Below are positions 35,011-46,835 of a stretch of DNA of 64,000 bases, piece by piece (the stretch's first letter is position 1; each line of letters opens with the position of its first letter). The notes under the pieces were generated by a model. That model saw only the letters and a list, made by a program, of their open reading frames with translations, did no database searches and was not told the origin of the DNA. Source of the DNA: Montifringilla adamsi (lineage: Eukaryota > Chordata > Aves > Passeriformes > Passeridae); NCBI GenBank assembly GCA_017590115.1, contig JAGGNK010003335.1, forward strand, positions 15,314,494 through 15,378,493, written 5' to 3'. The position numbers and the translations under genes were made by a program.

Positions 35011-38000
35011 CTGAAGCAGACAGCAGAGAAAATTTGTTAGTGGGTGTGAGATACCGAAGTCAGGAACATTCTGGAGAGAGGGAAAGTCTCTGTCCCAGTC
35101 TTTGCCGTCACGGTTGCTCCTGACACACCACTCTGCCCATGACAATCAGTTCTCCACAGCAAGGACTTGGACAAAAAGGCTCCCAAATGCTTGGGGACAG
35201 TTTGTGGCTACTGCTAGAAAATGAGGCGTTAATGTGACTGGGCTTATAACACAATACTCCAAACTCATCTTTCTCCTCTGCACAGCTCCACCCATCCTCC
35301 TGTTGTTTCTTATCACACCATTCCCACTCTGTAGCCCCAGGTTTGAGCCACACTTCATTTCTTCAGGGATTGTTCGCCACCCTCTCTGCCCAAATCCCTC
35401 ATCACCACCATGCACACTTTCTTTTGAGCTGTCCTTTGTGCCTGCCTCTCTCCCACTGTGCCAGGCAGCATCTTTCAAATCCCACCTTGAAATTCCTGGG
35501 AGCAGAAGGACTGCGGTGACCCACGCTCAGTTCCATGAAACTGTATCATCTCCACGTGGCAACATTAGGTTTTGTGGGATCAAATCATGGTCAGACTAAT
35601 TGGGATTCTGGCCAACACAGACTCCCCCGTGAGAAAGCAAATGTAAGGCACAACCTTATTTCAGCTGATACTAAAATTTTAGCCCGAAGCAGTCTCAGCC
35701 ACAGAGCAGCTGTGTTTAGCCTTGTCAGGCTGGAGAAACTCTGGCCTGCTCTTATCCCGCTGGGAGGGGTGACAAGGGATGGAGCCCAGCCAAGCTCTGT
35801 AAATGCCAGCCACCTCCAGGGGAAGAATCAGTGGGAGCCATGAGCACCTGGAGCCAGCACTGCTGCCCCCAGAGCAGGATCTCAGCAGTGCTGGTCGTTA
35901 TCTCCTGAGGGAAACGAGGAACAGAGTGGTGCTTTTATCCAAACTTAGCCAGCAGCCAGATACAGAGATGGATGGGGCCTGGGTGGTTTGACCAGGGTTA
36001 AGGGGAAAAAGCACTTTCCATTTACTCTTACCTGCACATGCTGGTTGCAAGTGACTTTATTCTCCACATCTCTTTTATGTCCACCACTAAATCGTTCTTT
36101 CTTCTCCCGGTACACGAACGTCCAGTCATTTATTCCCTCAGTCTGGATGATTCTTCTCATGAGCTCTTTCTGGTCCATCGGCGCACGGATGATTTTCAGG
36201 TTATTGGTGTAGATGATGATCTTGCCAAAATCTACAACTGGGGAAGTCTGAAGAAGGAAGTTGCCAGTGTCTCACCAGTATGAATTCACTCTGCAAGCAC
36301 TCATGGTCCCTGCCCTTCCAGAAGAGTGTCCCCTCCCCCAGGCCAGCTCCCCTGACCACCCCCAGAGCATCCAGCAAATTGGTGGAGGTACAGCCCTTCT
36401 GGGTATTTTTTTCCAGCCCTTTTAAAGCTAAACTTGGTCAAACATTTCCCTGAGAGCAGCACTTTGCTGACCTGTCCCTCCTCCCTGGTGTCATATGGAG
36501 TTACTGGGGCCTATTGCTTTACACACTCGTCATATTCCACTCTGTCTGTGTCAAGAAGCCATGCAAAAGGAGACATTCTCCTAAGAAATGCCCTGAGTCA
36601 CATCAGCTGCTGTGATGGCTGGTGCTCTCCTGGCAGCGGGGCACCTGCTTCCCTGTGGGAGGAACACGAGGGGGAGGCAGGTGAGCACGAGTCCTGCCCA
36701 CCTGCAGAAGGTGAGAGCCTCGTGTGTGTTGCACAGACACGGTGTCTCCAAACACCAAGTGCAGCACAAGCTGGTACTGGACAGTGTGGTTACTCCAGGT
36801 ATCTGTGGCTGGGGACACTGGGGAGGGAGAGGAGCCTTACCCAGGAATGCAAAACAAATTAAGGGGCTGGATAAGATCACAGCAGTGCACTGTCCTTGGG
36901 CAGGAGAGATTCATCGTGGTCTGATGTTTTCAGGCAAACTGCATGTCCAGTGTGTCAACAGGTCAAATATCAGCCAGCTGGGTTTCCCATACACAGCTTT
37001 GATGAGCACCAGGAATTAACAGACTTTCAGTGTGCTCAAACCAAGGCCATAAAGTGTATTTACACATATTATGCATGTACTGCCTCTTTATAAGGACTAA
37101 AGAGGCACTTCTCTATCAGTGGCATTAATTATATGTTAAGAAAATAGCCAGTGAAACTAAGCTGGGATTGTCAAAGTAGCCAAAGAGGAATTCTGGCTGC
37201 CAGAGGATGCAGACACCTGGTACCCTGATGGCAGCACTGGCTTCCTGCCAGCCAAAGTCACACAATTTGAATATTTTAAATATATCTCATTAACTTAACA
37301 TCCTCCTTACACTTGACTGATCTAGATGCAGCAGGATTCCCATGTACAGATACCAATATGTATGGAAATGTTCTCTTTTACTCTGCCCAATGGATAGATG
37401 CAGACCAGGACCAGGAGAAGCCAGAGCACAGCTGGAGCACAGCTGACAGATGCTGTTCCCTCCTGCACACCCTGAGGACCCTGCCACGTGTGGCATTTTC
37501 AGCACACGAGATTCCTGGAACAATGGCTGGAGATCCACAACCACCCTTCTCAAGCCTGGCCTGACAGAACAGTTTTATGCGGATGAGGCTGCGGTGTGAG
37601 GCTCCTGTCACCACGTTCCACGAGCAGGATTTGGCAGGAGCTGTGCCCAGAGGGGGGACAACCACCAGTAAGGGCAGCACTTACCCTGCAGAGCAGGGTT
37701 TAGCCCAGAGCTGTGCCCAGAGGGGACAGCCAAGGACAGCACTTACCCTGCAGAGCAGGATTTGGCCAGAGCTGTGCCCAGAGGGGACAGCCAAGGGCAG
37801 CATTTACCCTGCAGAGCAGGATTTGGCCAGAGCTGTGCCCAGAGGGGACAGCCAAGGACAGCACTTACCCTGCAGAGCAGGATTTAGCCCGGAGCTGTGC
37901 CCAGAGGCACGGCCAGGGGTAAGGGCATCACTTACCCTGCCGAGGCCGGTGCCCGGCTGGCAGTGGCTGAGCAGGGGTGCGCTCCCCGGGGGCCCGTGCT

Positions 38001-38283
38001 GCTGCTGCTCCTCTCGCAGGATGCTGATCCTCCGGGCGGTCAGGGCCGTGGGCCAGCAGCAGCTGCTCCCTGGCAGCTCCCTGGGCCCGCAGAGGGGCTC
38101 CCCGGGCTCGAAGCTGTGGCGCAGGAAGCGCCGCGAGTGCTCCTTGGCCGGGGGCTCGAGCTCCTGCCCGTCCTCGTAGACCTGCTTCAGCACCCGCCCG
38201 CTGTAAGCCGAGCAGATCTTGAACCTCACCTTGCGGGGCCGGCCCTCGTGCCGCTGGCTGGCTTTCTTCTGGGGCTCATCCAT
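34831..38283 (-). CDS. GRXCR2: GRXCR2, glutaredoxin and cysteine-rich domain-containing protein 2 (three exons, complete CDS)
   Basis: Spliced gene. The coding exons are 38283-37936, 36247-36032 and 35010-34831, all joined in phase 0, giving 247 residues; the mammalian protein is about 248. The N-terminal block (KVRFKICSAYSGRVLKQVY), the exon-2 block (VVDFGKIIIYTNNLKIIR) and the C-terminal Cys-rich block match the family as I know it. Both introns are GT-AG and short (1.69 and 1.02 kb). The start is chosen because MDEPQKK aligns with the family N-terminus and has a good Kozak context (G at -3, G at +4); the frame stays open upstream but with no family similarity. In mammals the protein sits at the base of hair-cell stereocilia, interacts with taperin, and is a recessive deafness gene (DFNB101). 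The glutaredoxin-like region is thought to be structural rather than catalytic. No frameshift or premature stop is seen. The gene lies head-to-head with SH3RF2, as in mammals. Identification is firm; UTR limits are not determined. Confidence 0.95.
36032..36247 (-). CDS. GRXCR2: GRXCR2 coding exon 2
   Basis: This exon holds 72 codons (residues 117-188). The acceptor is a pyrimidine tract ending in TTCTTCAG before ACTTCC, and the donor is CAG before GTAAGA. It encodes TSPVVDFGKIIIYTNNLKII, the beta-strand-rich start of the glutaredoxin-like domain, then RAPMDQKELMRRIIQ and a charged stretch up to CNQHVQ. Base composition is much less GC-rich than in exons 1 and 3. There is no classical CPYC glutaredoxin active site, as expected for this family. 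Confidence 0.93.
37622..37935 (-). repeat. 60-62-bp tandem array copying the GRXCR2 exon-1 splice donor
   Basis: About five units in GRXCR2 intron 1, directly abutting exon 1. On the minus strand each unit carries TGCAGGGTAAGT or a close variant. Donor hexamers (plus-strand complement) lie at 37930-37935 (the real donor), 37863-37868, 37802-37807 (GTAAAT variant), 37741-37746 and 37679-37684. The rest of the unit includes CCCCTCTGGGCACAGCTC on the minus strand, also seen just inside the intron next to the real donor. Confidence 0.85.
37936..38283 (-). CDS. GRXCR2: GRXCR2 coding exon 1
   Basis: This exon holds 116 codons. It begins at the ATG read from 38283 and ends at GGCAGG before the donor GTAAGT (plus-strand ACTTAC at 37930-37935). 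It encodes the basic, conserved start (residues 1-45, including RKVRFKI and SGRVLKQVYEDGQELE) followed by a variable stretch and the LTARRISILRE block (about residues 81-91), which is recognisable in other GRXCR2 proteins. GC-rich codon use is heavier here than in exon 2. The donor sequence recurs four more times immediately downstream in the intron (see the array at 37622-37935). Confidence 0.93.
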
Positions 38284-40022
38284 CGCTGGGATCGCAAGCC
38301 GCAGCTCCTGGAGATCAGCTCCAGGAGCTCTGGGTCCAAAAGAAAACACTTCCAGCTTCCCCCGCCACATGATGTATAATTCAAGGTTTCTAGTAGTTCC
38401 TCTCATCTTACAGCAAAACTGACACCGCTGTATTAAATATTGATAGAAATTCACAAAGAGAAAATATCACTGGTAGTGAAGTCAAAAGCAGGTTGGTGAG
38501 TGGGGGCCAGGCTGGACACCACAGCAAGAAAGGAGTTAACCAGGAAGGAGAGGATTAAATGGGAAACTCTATCCATGTTTCTGAAACCATGGAAATGCTT
38601 CTGCCACGTGCTGTGATAAGAACTACCCCAAATACATCATCCCAGTAGCTTTTCATAATTTTCTGACAAGGTAAAAAGTTAAAAAGACAAATTCAGAGAA
38701 AAAGCAATCCAGCCTCACAAATTGCAGATGTGAATAATTCCTCTTCCATTCTCACGCTGAAACCCTGAGAGCACGAAGCTCGGTTTCATTTTAATCTAAT
38801 GTGTTCCTCTACAGGTTGCGAGATCTAATTAAGATATTCTCTCCTTAGTGCTCAATCCCTATTTGTAATTCTTGATGCCTTTTAGGGCCTTTTGGACCAT
38901 TCTGGGTTTGGTTTCCATTTTTAGGCGACAGTCACTCACGCAGCCCCAGCTGAGGGGCTTCCTTTCCCCAGCACTGCCAGATCTCCATCTGCAGGCAGCC
39001 ATCCAACCCAGACACCTCCTGGGACAGCCCATCCTCTGAGATCCCCCAGAGGTCACCCAGAGCTGGGACCTCACTGGGCTGGTCTCTGTCACAGAGGGTT
39101 TGATTCCTGAGCCCTTCCCTACCTGGGCATCTCAAGCTCTCTGACCTTTTGAGGGCTAAAATAAAGAGCACACGTGGTACAAAACACATCTACAGGTAAC
39201 TGCTGTCTCGGCTTTAAACATCTCCCAACACCTACTTGAATCATGTAGGTCCCCAACAGGAGTTAAAAATATCTTTTTTTTTTATTTTGAGTTCCAAGAT
39301 TTTAGTACATATCCACATCAAGGAGGACTCTGCCTTGGCAGGATGTAGGCAGAGGGCTTCATTTAACTTCTTTCAGCTCAAACCCAGCACTGCTTAACGC
39401 TCTCAATAGGTTAATTAATTGTGTCTTTTGAAAGTTTGTTACTAGGATGTTACTAGGAAATCCTAGGATGACACTTTAGAAGCTGCCTGCTGATAACAGC
39501 ACTGCACAGCCCTTCCACCAAGCAAACAGCCACCACGAGCAGTTTCTGTCACTACAGACGCTGCTCTGAGGGTCCCTCGGGCTGCGGCAGCCTCATCACG
39601 AGGAAATGTAAAAAATGTTTCCTGTACCATGGGAGCAGGCCTGAACAGGCCTGGGCAAGCACCCAGCACGGAGCCGCCCTTGGCATCCCACAGCAGCGCT
39701 GCTGCCAGGCTCCTTCCTGCCTCACCTCGCGTGAAAACTCGGATTTGCATGAGCCACACTCTTCTCTTGCTGCATTCCCTTGGGAAGCCGGACCCAGCCC
39801 TTCCCCCGTGAACCCTACTGAACCTGGCTCAGAATTGCCGCTTTTCAAAGGGTCCCCAGGGCCATAATCTGACACAAATCGCACGGTGAGACGCCTCAAT
39901 TGGAGTTCATTTTCTTTTGATTGAGGGAACAATCAGACAGGAAAGGCAGTTCAAAGCAGCAATGAAGAACAGAGCAGGAGCACCGCTGCGAGCCGAGCAG
40001 AGCCACTGCACAGCTGCTCACA

Positions 40023-41492
40023 GGTGCTGCCACAGCTCAGATCCACACTGCTGCTGGCACAGCCCATGCCAGCCCTGCCTCCTGCCACCCAGTGTCCCGC
40101 AGCCACAGCTCCCCGTGTCACCCAGGGCCAGAGCCACACGCTTCTTCGTGTCCGTGCGCTGATGGCTCTTGCAAAGAAAAGTTCCCAAAGGGCCGTTCTG
40201 CATTTCTCAGCTGTTCTGAGCACCCGGGTCAATGCTCCCGCATTAAATATCCAAACGGGGACTTCGCGGTGCTGTTTGGTGAGGCCATCCCCAGCGCCAC
40301 TCGGGACCCCCGGAGCCCGCAGCGTGCGGGGCTGGCACGGGCGGGTGCGGGATGCGGGAGCCCTGGCACGGGCGGGTGCGGGATGCGGGAGCCCTGGCAC
40401 GGGCGGGTGCGGGAGCCCTGGCACGGGTGGGTGCGGGATGCGGGAGCCCTGGCACGGGCGGGTGCGGGATGCGGGAGCCCCCGCCACCCGCACAGCTCCC
40501 GGGGCCAGCGGGGGTTTGTTTCCCACAGCCCGCACGAGCCTTACTAAAAATGCAACAAAAATAATTTAGCATTCAACAGTGAAATCATTAAGTTGCACGA
40601 CCTAGATCATCACAGCACTATATTTGACTTCAGACTCCGTTCCACTGCATTTTAATGGCATCTGTCTTCCAAGCGTGGGGCCTGTCCTCCCCCCGCAGCA
40701 GGGGAGGATGGGGCAGCCGCAGGCTCCGCAGAACAAAGAGCAGCCCTTGCCCCGAGCAGCACAACGCTCTGGAGCCTCGCAGCAAAGCCGGGGCTCTACA
40801 AAGCGGGGCCGAAAGAAGAGCCACGGGGAGCTGGACTTTGAAGGCGTGTTTCCACCTGCAAGTTTTGCTGGAAAACGCTTTGATGTGCTGTGCTTCCTTA
40901 GAGCAAGCCCTGCTGCCCTCCTCCCCCTGCACAGGGAGCAGGATGGGGTTTCAGCTGCAGCAGCGCCCTGCTCACGTCACCACGAGCATCTGAGCGAGGG
41001 GCCGGGACACCAAAGATGTGTCCCAACACCCCGTGTGACAAAAAGAGCAAGGGCTGGGAGGGCATTCACAGCACAGCCACCACTCCCTCTGGCCTGGCAG
41101 CCTGCACCTGGATTTCATCATTCTTGTGCCAGGAGATACTGGCGTCTGCAGCTAGAAGAGAACCTCAAAAGGTACAAGTATTCTGCTAACTACTGCTCAG
41201 GAGTTTTCTACTATTCAGCAGCACTGAGACAGCCTCAGCTGGCACTCTTTTTTACAAACCTGTCCACATGAGCCAAGACAAAGGTCTGCTTCCAGCTGTC
41301 TGCAATTGATACCTGCCAGCAGCTCAGAACATCTGTAATCTTTCATCTGACCTTAACTCATTTTTTAAACGGACAATTTTAAAAGGGTGTAGAAGTTTTA
41401 AAATATGAGCTGCCCCAGCCAGACCTGACAGGTCATAGAGTGCTCAGGGCTGGCTGTGCCATGTTCAGGGTTTGATTTGGGATCCCCAGGGT
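40023..41492. repeat. Segmental duplication, copy 1 (1,470 bp, full length)
   Basis: Contains segment A (40023-40314), a middle segment X (40315-41012) absent from copy 2, and segment B (41013-41494). A and B recur in copy 2 at offsets of 1470 and 771 bp with essentially no differences by eye. Nothing in it resembles a gene. It lies in the intergenic interval between GRXCR2 and SH3RF2. Confidence 0.92.
40322..40485. repeat. GC-rich minisatellite inside the X segment
   Basis: About five copies of a unit near 35 bp built on CCCTGGCACGGGCGGGTGCG, followed by GGATGCGGGAG; one copy lacks the GGATGCGGGAG block. Present only in duplication copy 1. Confidence 0.85.
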
Positions 41493-42265
41493 GGTGCTGC
41501 CACAGCTCAGATCCACACTGCTGCTGGCACAGCCCATGCCAGCCCTGCCTCCTGCCACCCAGTGTCCCGCAGCCACAGCTCCCCGTGTCACCCAGGGCCA
41601 GAGCCACACGCTTCTTCGTGTCCGTGCGCTGATGGCTCTTGCAAAGAAAAGTTCCCAAAGGGCCGTTCTGCATTTCTCAGCTGTTCTGAGCACCCGGGTC
41701 AATGCTCCCGCATTAAATATCCAAACGGGGACTTCGCGGTGCTGTTTGGTGAGGCCATCCCCAGCGCCACTCGGGACCCCCGGAAGATGTGTCCCAACAC
41801 CCCGTGTGACAAAAAGAGCAAGGGCTGGGAGGGCATTCACAGCACAGCCACCACTCCCTCTGGCCTGGCAGCCTGCACCTGGATTTCATCATTCTTGTGC
41901 CAGGAGATACTGGCGTCTGCAGCTAGAAGAGAACCTCAAAAGGTACAAGTATTCTGCTAACTACTGCTCAGGAGTTTTCTACTATTCAGCAGCACTGAGA
42001 CAGCCTCAGCTGGCACTCTTTTTTACAAACCTGTCCACATGAGCCAAGACAAAGGTCTGCTTCCAGCTGTCTGCAATTGATACCTGCCAGCAGCTCAGAA
42101 CATCTGTAATCTTTCATCTGACCTTAACTCATTTTTTAAACGGACAATTTTAAAAGGGTGTAGAAGTTTTAAAATATGAGCTGCCCCAGCCAGACCTGAC
42201 AGGTCATAGAGTGCTCAGGGCTGGCTGTGCCATGTTCAGGGTTTGATTTGGGATCCCCAGGGTGG
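41493..42265. repeat. Segmental duplication, copy 2 (internally deleted)
   Basis: A directly tandem second copy: A at 41493-41784 is joined straight to B at 41785-42265, lacking the 698-bp X segment. The A/B junction reads CCCCCGGAAGATGTG. The right end falls in sequence resembling a CR1 3' end. Confidence 0.92.
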
Positions 42266-42330
42266 GAGGGACCTCAGAGGTACCTAATGCAGCCCCCGCA
42301 AATCAGCCTGGTCAGTGTTCCTGCTCCAGC
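42240..42330 (-). mobile_element. Probable diverged CR1 3'-end fragment
   Basis: GGGATCCCCAGGGTGGGAGG, then GACCTCAGAGGTACCTAATG and CAGCCCCCGC, resembles the reversed CR1 end. The first part is also present at about 41470-41494, where the segmental duplication junction interrupts it. Confidence 0.5.
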
Positions 42331-45300
42331 AGAGATGCACTGGATTTGTTGAGTGTCATCAGCAGAAAACAGGCACAAAAGAGCAGCACACAGAGCTGCA
42401 GTGGGTGGCACCTGCACAAGCAGCCCTGGCACTGATTGCCCTCACACCACTATTTCCAAATCATGGAAACCATTGCAGGATTGGCTCAGGTGTAAGCTCT
42501 GATGTTCAGATCAGGAGGCACTAGTTTGTCTCCAGGGGAAGCAGCCTGACCCACACCAATAATTTTTGGCATTCCTGGCCATCACCATCCTCTGCCAGGG
42601 ACTTACATAGACAGCTTGAAGCACTGGCCAGGTGGGTGGTTCCTGCTGCGAAATACAGGGGCAGGCATAGATCCTGTGAAAAATCCAAGGAGCTGAAGCA
42701 GGAGTTTTCTTCCCTCCCAGTCAGAGCACAGCCTGGCTCCCACAGCCAAGGGACTGCACGGCTCCTGCAGAGGGAGGGTGGGTGGATACAGCCCGGCTCC
42801 CCCGGGCTCTGGGCTCCCCCAGAGCTGTTCTTCCACTCCCTGAGCTCCTGCAGCCATCGCCAATCAGAGGCTGGTCGCTCACTGTCAGCCCTGGGTCAGC
42901 AACCCCCACCGCTGGCGTTCCCAAACATCCCTCCCGTACCCAAATTCCAAAGAGGAATGTTCCAAAGGGGGCTGAAGCCTGGGGCTGGGGCCGGCAGCGC
43001 TGCGGGGAGCAGCAGCCCCGTGCCCACAGCAGCCACAGCCAGCACGGGCTGAGCCTCTGGTGCCAACACCTAACATCTCCTCGGGAGTCCCGAGCGCCTA
43101 ATTAGAGCTGAACGGAGGAGTGATGTCATGCTGCATCACCTGCCTCCACGAGGGGCTGACAGGGCTTCCTTTTGTGCGCAGCCTGCTGTTTTCACAAAAA
43201 CACCAAAGTCACAGGTTATTTAAAACTCTGGATGCTTTAACACTGCACCGAGCTGGATTCACAAGTCGTGAGGGTGCACAGGCACAGAGCCACACGCACA
43301 CACGCCATGAGCCCACGGCGCTCCATTTTCCAGGAATCCAAGCTGAGGAGGTTTCCCTGTGCCGGCAGAAGGCAGGGCCCGCTGCACATTCCTGGAGGCT
43401 GAAGTCAGCGGGAGTGGAGGACGCCCAGCACCTCCGGGAGAGCAGGCAGGCTCCGTGATGAAAGCCAGCTTACTCTGCACCTGCCTAAGTAAGCACAAAA
43501 ATCCTGAAGTCACAAAGAAACAAAGGGGAAAACAGGAAAAGGTGCTTCAAAGAGGGAAATTCCCAGGTGCTGAGTTTTACCTGTGGACACAACTCTGCCT
43601 GGGCTTCTCCTGAGAGCAGCAGCACAGCCTGGGACCAGAGCCCAGGAGAACACATGTGCAGTGGGCAAGGAACAGCCCAGGCACTGGCCAGGGCACAGGG
43701 AAACGGTGCTTTGCTGGATAAACCCACCAGGTGATGGAGGTGAGCCCCCAAGAGCCCTGCTCTGCCCTGCAGACGTGGAAACTGCTCTGCCAGCACACGG
43801 TAGCTCCAGCACAAGGGCTCCAGCCCCTGTGTGTGCTCAGCAGGCTCAGGGGCAGCCTGCTGCAGCCCCCAGACCTCCTCCCACAGGCAGCTCTGCTCTG
43901 CAAGCAGGAGCTGTGGGAGAAGCAAACTCCAACTGAGCCCCCAGAGCTCACAACACACCCAGAGCAAGCAGCTGAAGCAGTCTCTCCCCCACCCAGTAAA
44001 GCAGCAGCACCTCTGCAGTGCTCGGTCAATGCTCACCTCTGCAAGCTGCCCCTCGTGTTCTGCACCATCCCCTCCTGGAGCTGGGGGTGCAGAGCTGCAG
44101 GATTTATAGCCTGCTCCTGCCTGCAGCACTCACTGGTGGCCAGGAGCACCTGGGAGCACTGAGGATGATGCAGCCTTGCAATCAGCAGGGTCATTTCCAT
44201 GTGTTTAATCAGGTAACTGTAGCCTGCTGTTTCTGCTGTCAAATCTACATGGAGACCAGCCTCTGGAGGCCTGTGTTCAGCTCCATACTACTTGGAAACC
44301 CTGAATTCTTGTCTTGCAGGATTAAAACTGCCTGCCTGCAGGTTCAGCACTGATGGGGCAGATCCCAGAGAAGCAGGATGCAGTGCTGGTGTTCGTGGTT
44401 CTGCTCTGCACTGCAGGGAAAAAGGACCAGTGTAGCAGAATGCCCAGAGCAGGTGGGGGGCACTGGGCACTGTCTGCCGGGGGCCAGGGGCTCACAGGCA
44501 GCTTCAGCTCCCAGCAGAGCAGGGGGGCTGCCCTCTGCCCCCCTCTCCCTGTGGGGAAGCTCCAGCCCTGGGCCGTGCAGCTCAGGGGTATCAGAGCTGG
44601 TTTTGTGTGTGCCCACAGGCTCACAGGCCCGGTGTCAGCTCTAATCACCCCCATCCCATTCCTGCCAGGTGCAGGGACCAGGCAGCAGCAGGAGGAGGAG
44701 GAGGAGCAGGAGGAGGTGGCCTGGGCGACCTCCCCAGTCACAGGAAGCACACGTCCATCCTCTCTCGCTGCTGCTCAGCCTGGTTCCACCGCCAACTACT
44801 CCTAATGACACTTCAACAAACACACAACAATCTGTCTTCATGAAAATCAGTGAATAAATTTAATTTAAAAATACTTTTCTATTTCTGGACAGGCACCACT
44901 CTGCGCCAGCTACTTCAGAATCAGCTGAAGCCTGCACAGTGCCCAACAGCCAGACTGCTCAAGGCTGTAATGGCAAAACGCAGCATTCAACCCTCTGTGA
45001 GCTTAACAAACAGCTCCCCTAAGCCCTCCTCTTTATGAAGTGTACATGGGGTCTCAGTGCTTGGCTTCTGTCCTCCAGCTGATGTCTATGTACCTCATGA
45101 AGGGGAAAAAAGGAGAAGAAAGCCTGAACCATGCAGGTCCCCGGGGGTTTGTCCCTGTGGGACCCCTGGGGCTGCGGGGCTGGGGCAGGGCAGCGGTGGC
45201 CACTGGCTGCTCTCCTGCCCAGCACAGGACACCAGGCGTTGGTTCGAGGCATGGAGAATTTCAGAGAGGCTCTTTCTCTGCTGGCTGCAAGTCCCCACAG

Positions 45301-46556
45301 TCTGCACATCCCTGCAGAGTCACGCTGGCCTAATTATGTCTCCAGGCAAACACAACTTATTTACTGAATGTGCTGGGTCCTGCCTTCGGCCCCGCCACGC
45401 GTTCAGAGCCCACGGCCGGCACACGCTGCCCACAGGACCGGCCATCCGTGCCAGGAGGGCACTCCCAGCCTGGCCCTGGGGGTCTGGGACACAGGCAGGT
45501 CCTGCCATTCGCCCCTCGCAGCAGCAGCGCTGGGCGCCCTGTTTGTGGGTGGGTAGGAGGGTGAGCTGCCAGCTCAGATCTATAATCTGTAGCAGCTTGT
45601 AAGAGGCACCCCCTCTCCCTGCCCTCCAGGAGCTAAAAACAGTCTGAAAGGTCCCCCTTCCCCCGGGAAGGAGGCATGTGGCATCCACTTGCACGGTGCA
45701 GAGTGGCTGAGGCTTTTATCCGCCCTGGGGGTGCTGCTGTGCCGTGCCCTCCCATGGCACACACAGCCCTGGCTGCAGCAGTGCTGCAGTGGCCACTGAG
45801 CCCCAGCCCAGTCCCTGCAGCTCCTGTGGGATGATGGACAAAGCTGTGTCATTTTGCTTTGGGATCCACTGGAGCTGTTTTCTGCATCAGTGTTGGAGCT
45901 GGGGGAAGCCACAAGAGGCACCCCCGGGGGAGACGTGCGTGCAACCACTTGGGAGGCAGCAGAGGGGGGCACATTGCTCTCAACGTTGTCTCCCAGTTTC
46001 CAGCTCCATGATAAAGCTCCTTGAGCAATCCAGTCTCGTAACACATATTTCAGTGGTTCCATGCCCTCAGCACCAGGCATCCATCCCCTGGAAGCTGCAG
46101 AGGGCTCCTGTGGGTCAGTGGGGCCATGCCCAGAGCAGCGTCCTCAGAGCAGGCACCCTGCTGCATCCAGCCCTGAGTTAATTACAGCAGCGGCTCCAGA
46201 CACTGCTGAAATGAAAGGGAAGGATGAGCAGCTTTCTTGCTCTGCCTTTATTCTCTAACCCCAAGTAAGAGAGGCAGTGACGGATAATACAGCTCAATGG
46301 AACGGTCTGAGTGTGAAGGGGAAAACCAGGAAAGCCTCACATTCTGATCCCAAACTGGACATTGATCTGCTGTCTCCTGGTTTTCTCATGTAAACTGGGG
46401 AGTGGGAGATGCTTAGTCTGAGGGAATTCCGCAGATGAATTAGCTTTTGGGAAGCACTTTGAAGATTTAACAAGTTGTATAAATGCAAATGTTAGCACAG
46501 ACAGCTTCTGTATTGCAACAGAACCCGAGAATGCAGCCCATCAGAGCCTCTCTTGG

Positions 46557-46835
46557 CTGTCCTGGCAGCTCGGGAGCTGCCCTTGGAAAAGCCCTGGTCC
46601 CCTGGGTGATCAGTACCCTGTGGCACACAGGAAGGGCCAGGGTCACTGCCAGGCTCAGGGGAGCCAGGGCATATCCCTGGTGGCATTCCTGCTGTCCTGG
46701 CAGCTCGGGAGCTGCCCTTGGAAAAGCCCTGGTCCCCTGGGTGATCAGTACCCTGTGGCACGCAGGAAGGGCCAGGGTCACTGCCAGGCTCAGGGGAGCT
46801 TGCCCAGGGCACATCCCTGGTGGCATTCCCGGGAC
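46557..46835. repeat. 135-bp two-copy tandem duplication
   Basis: Copies start at 46557 and 46692 with CTGTCCTGGCAGCTCGGGAG; the second has a few extra bases (CTTGCCCAGGGCAC region). High similarity. Confidence 0.9.

Noticed and set aside
40023..42265. Segmental duplication as an LTR pair flanking a provirus
   Set aside because: The repeated segments do not start TG and end CA. The intervening X has no gag/pol-like coding sequence, and copy 2 is a fused A-B unit rather than a terminal repeat.
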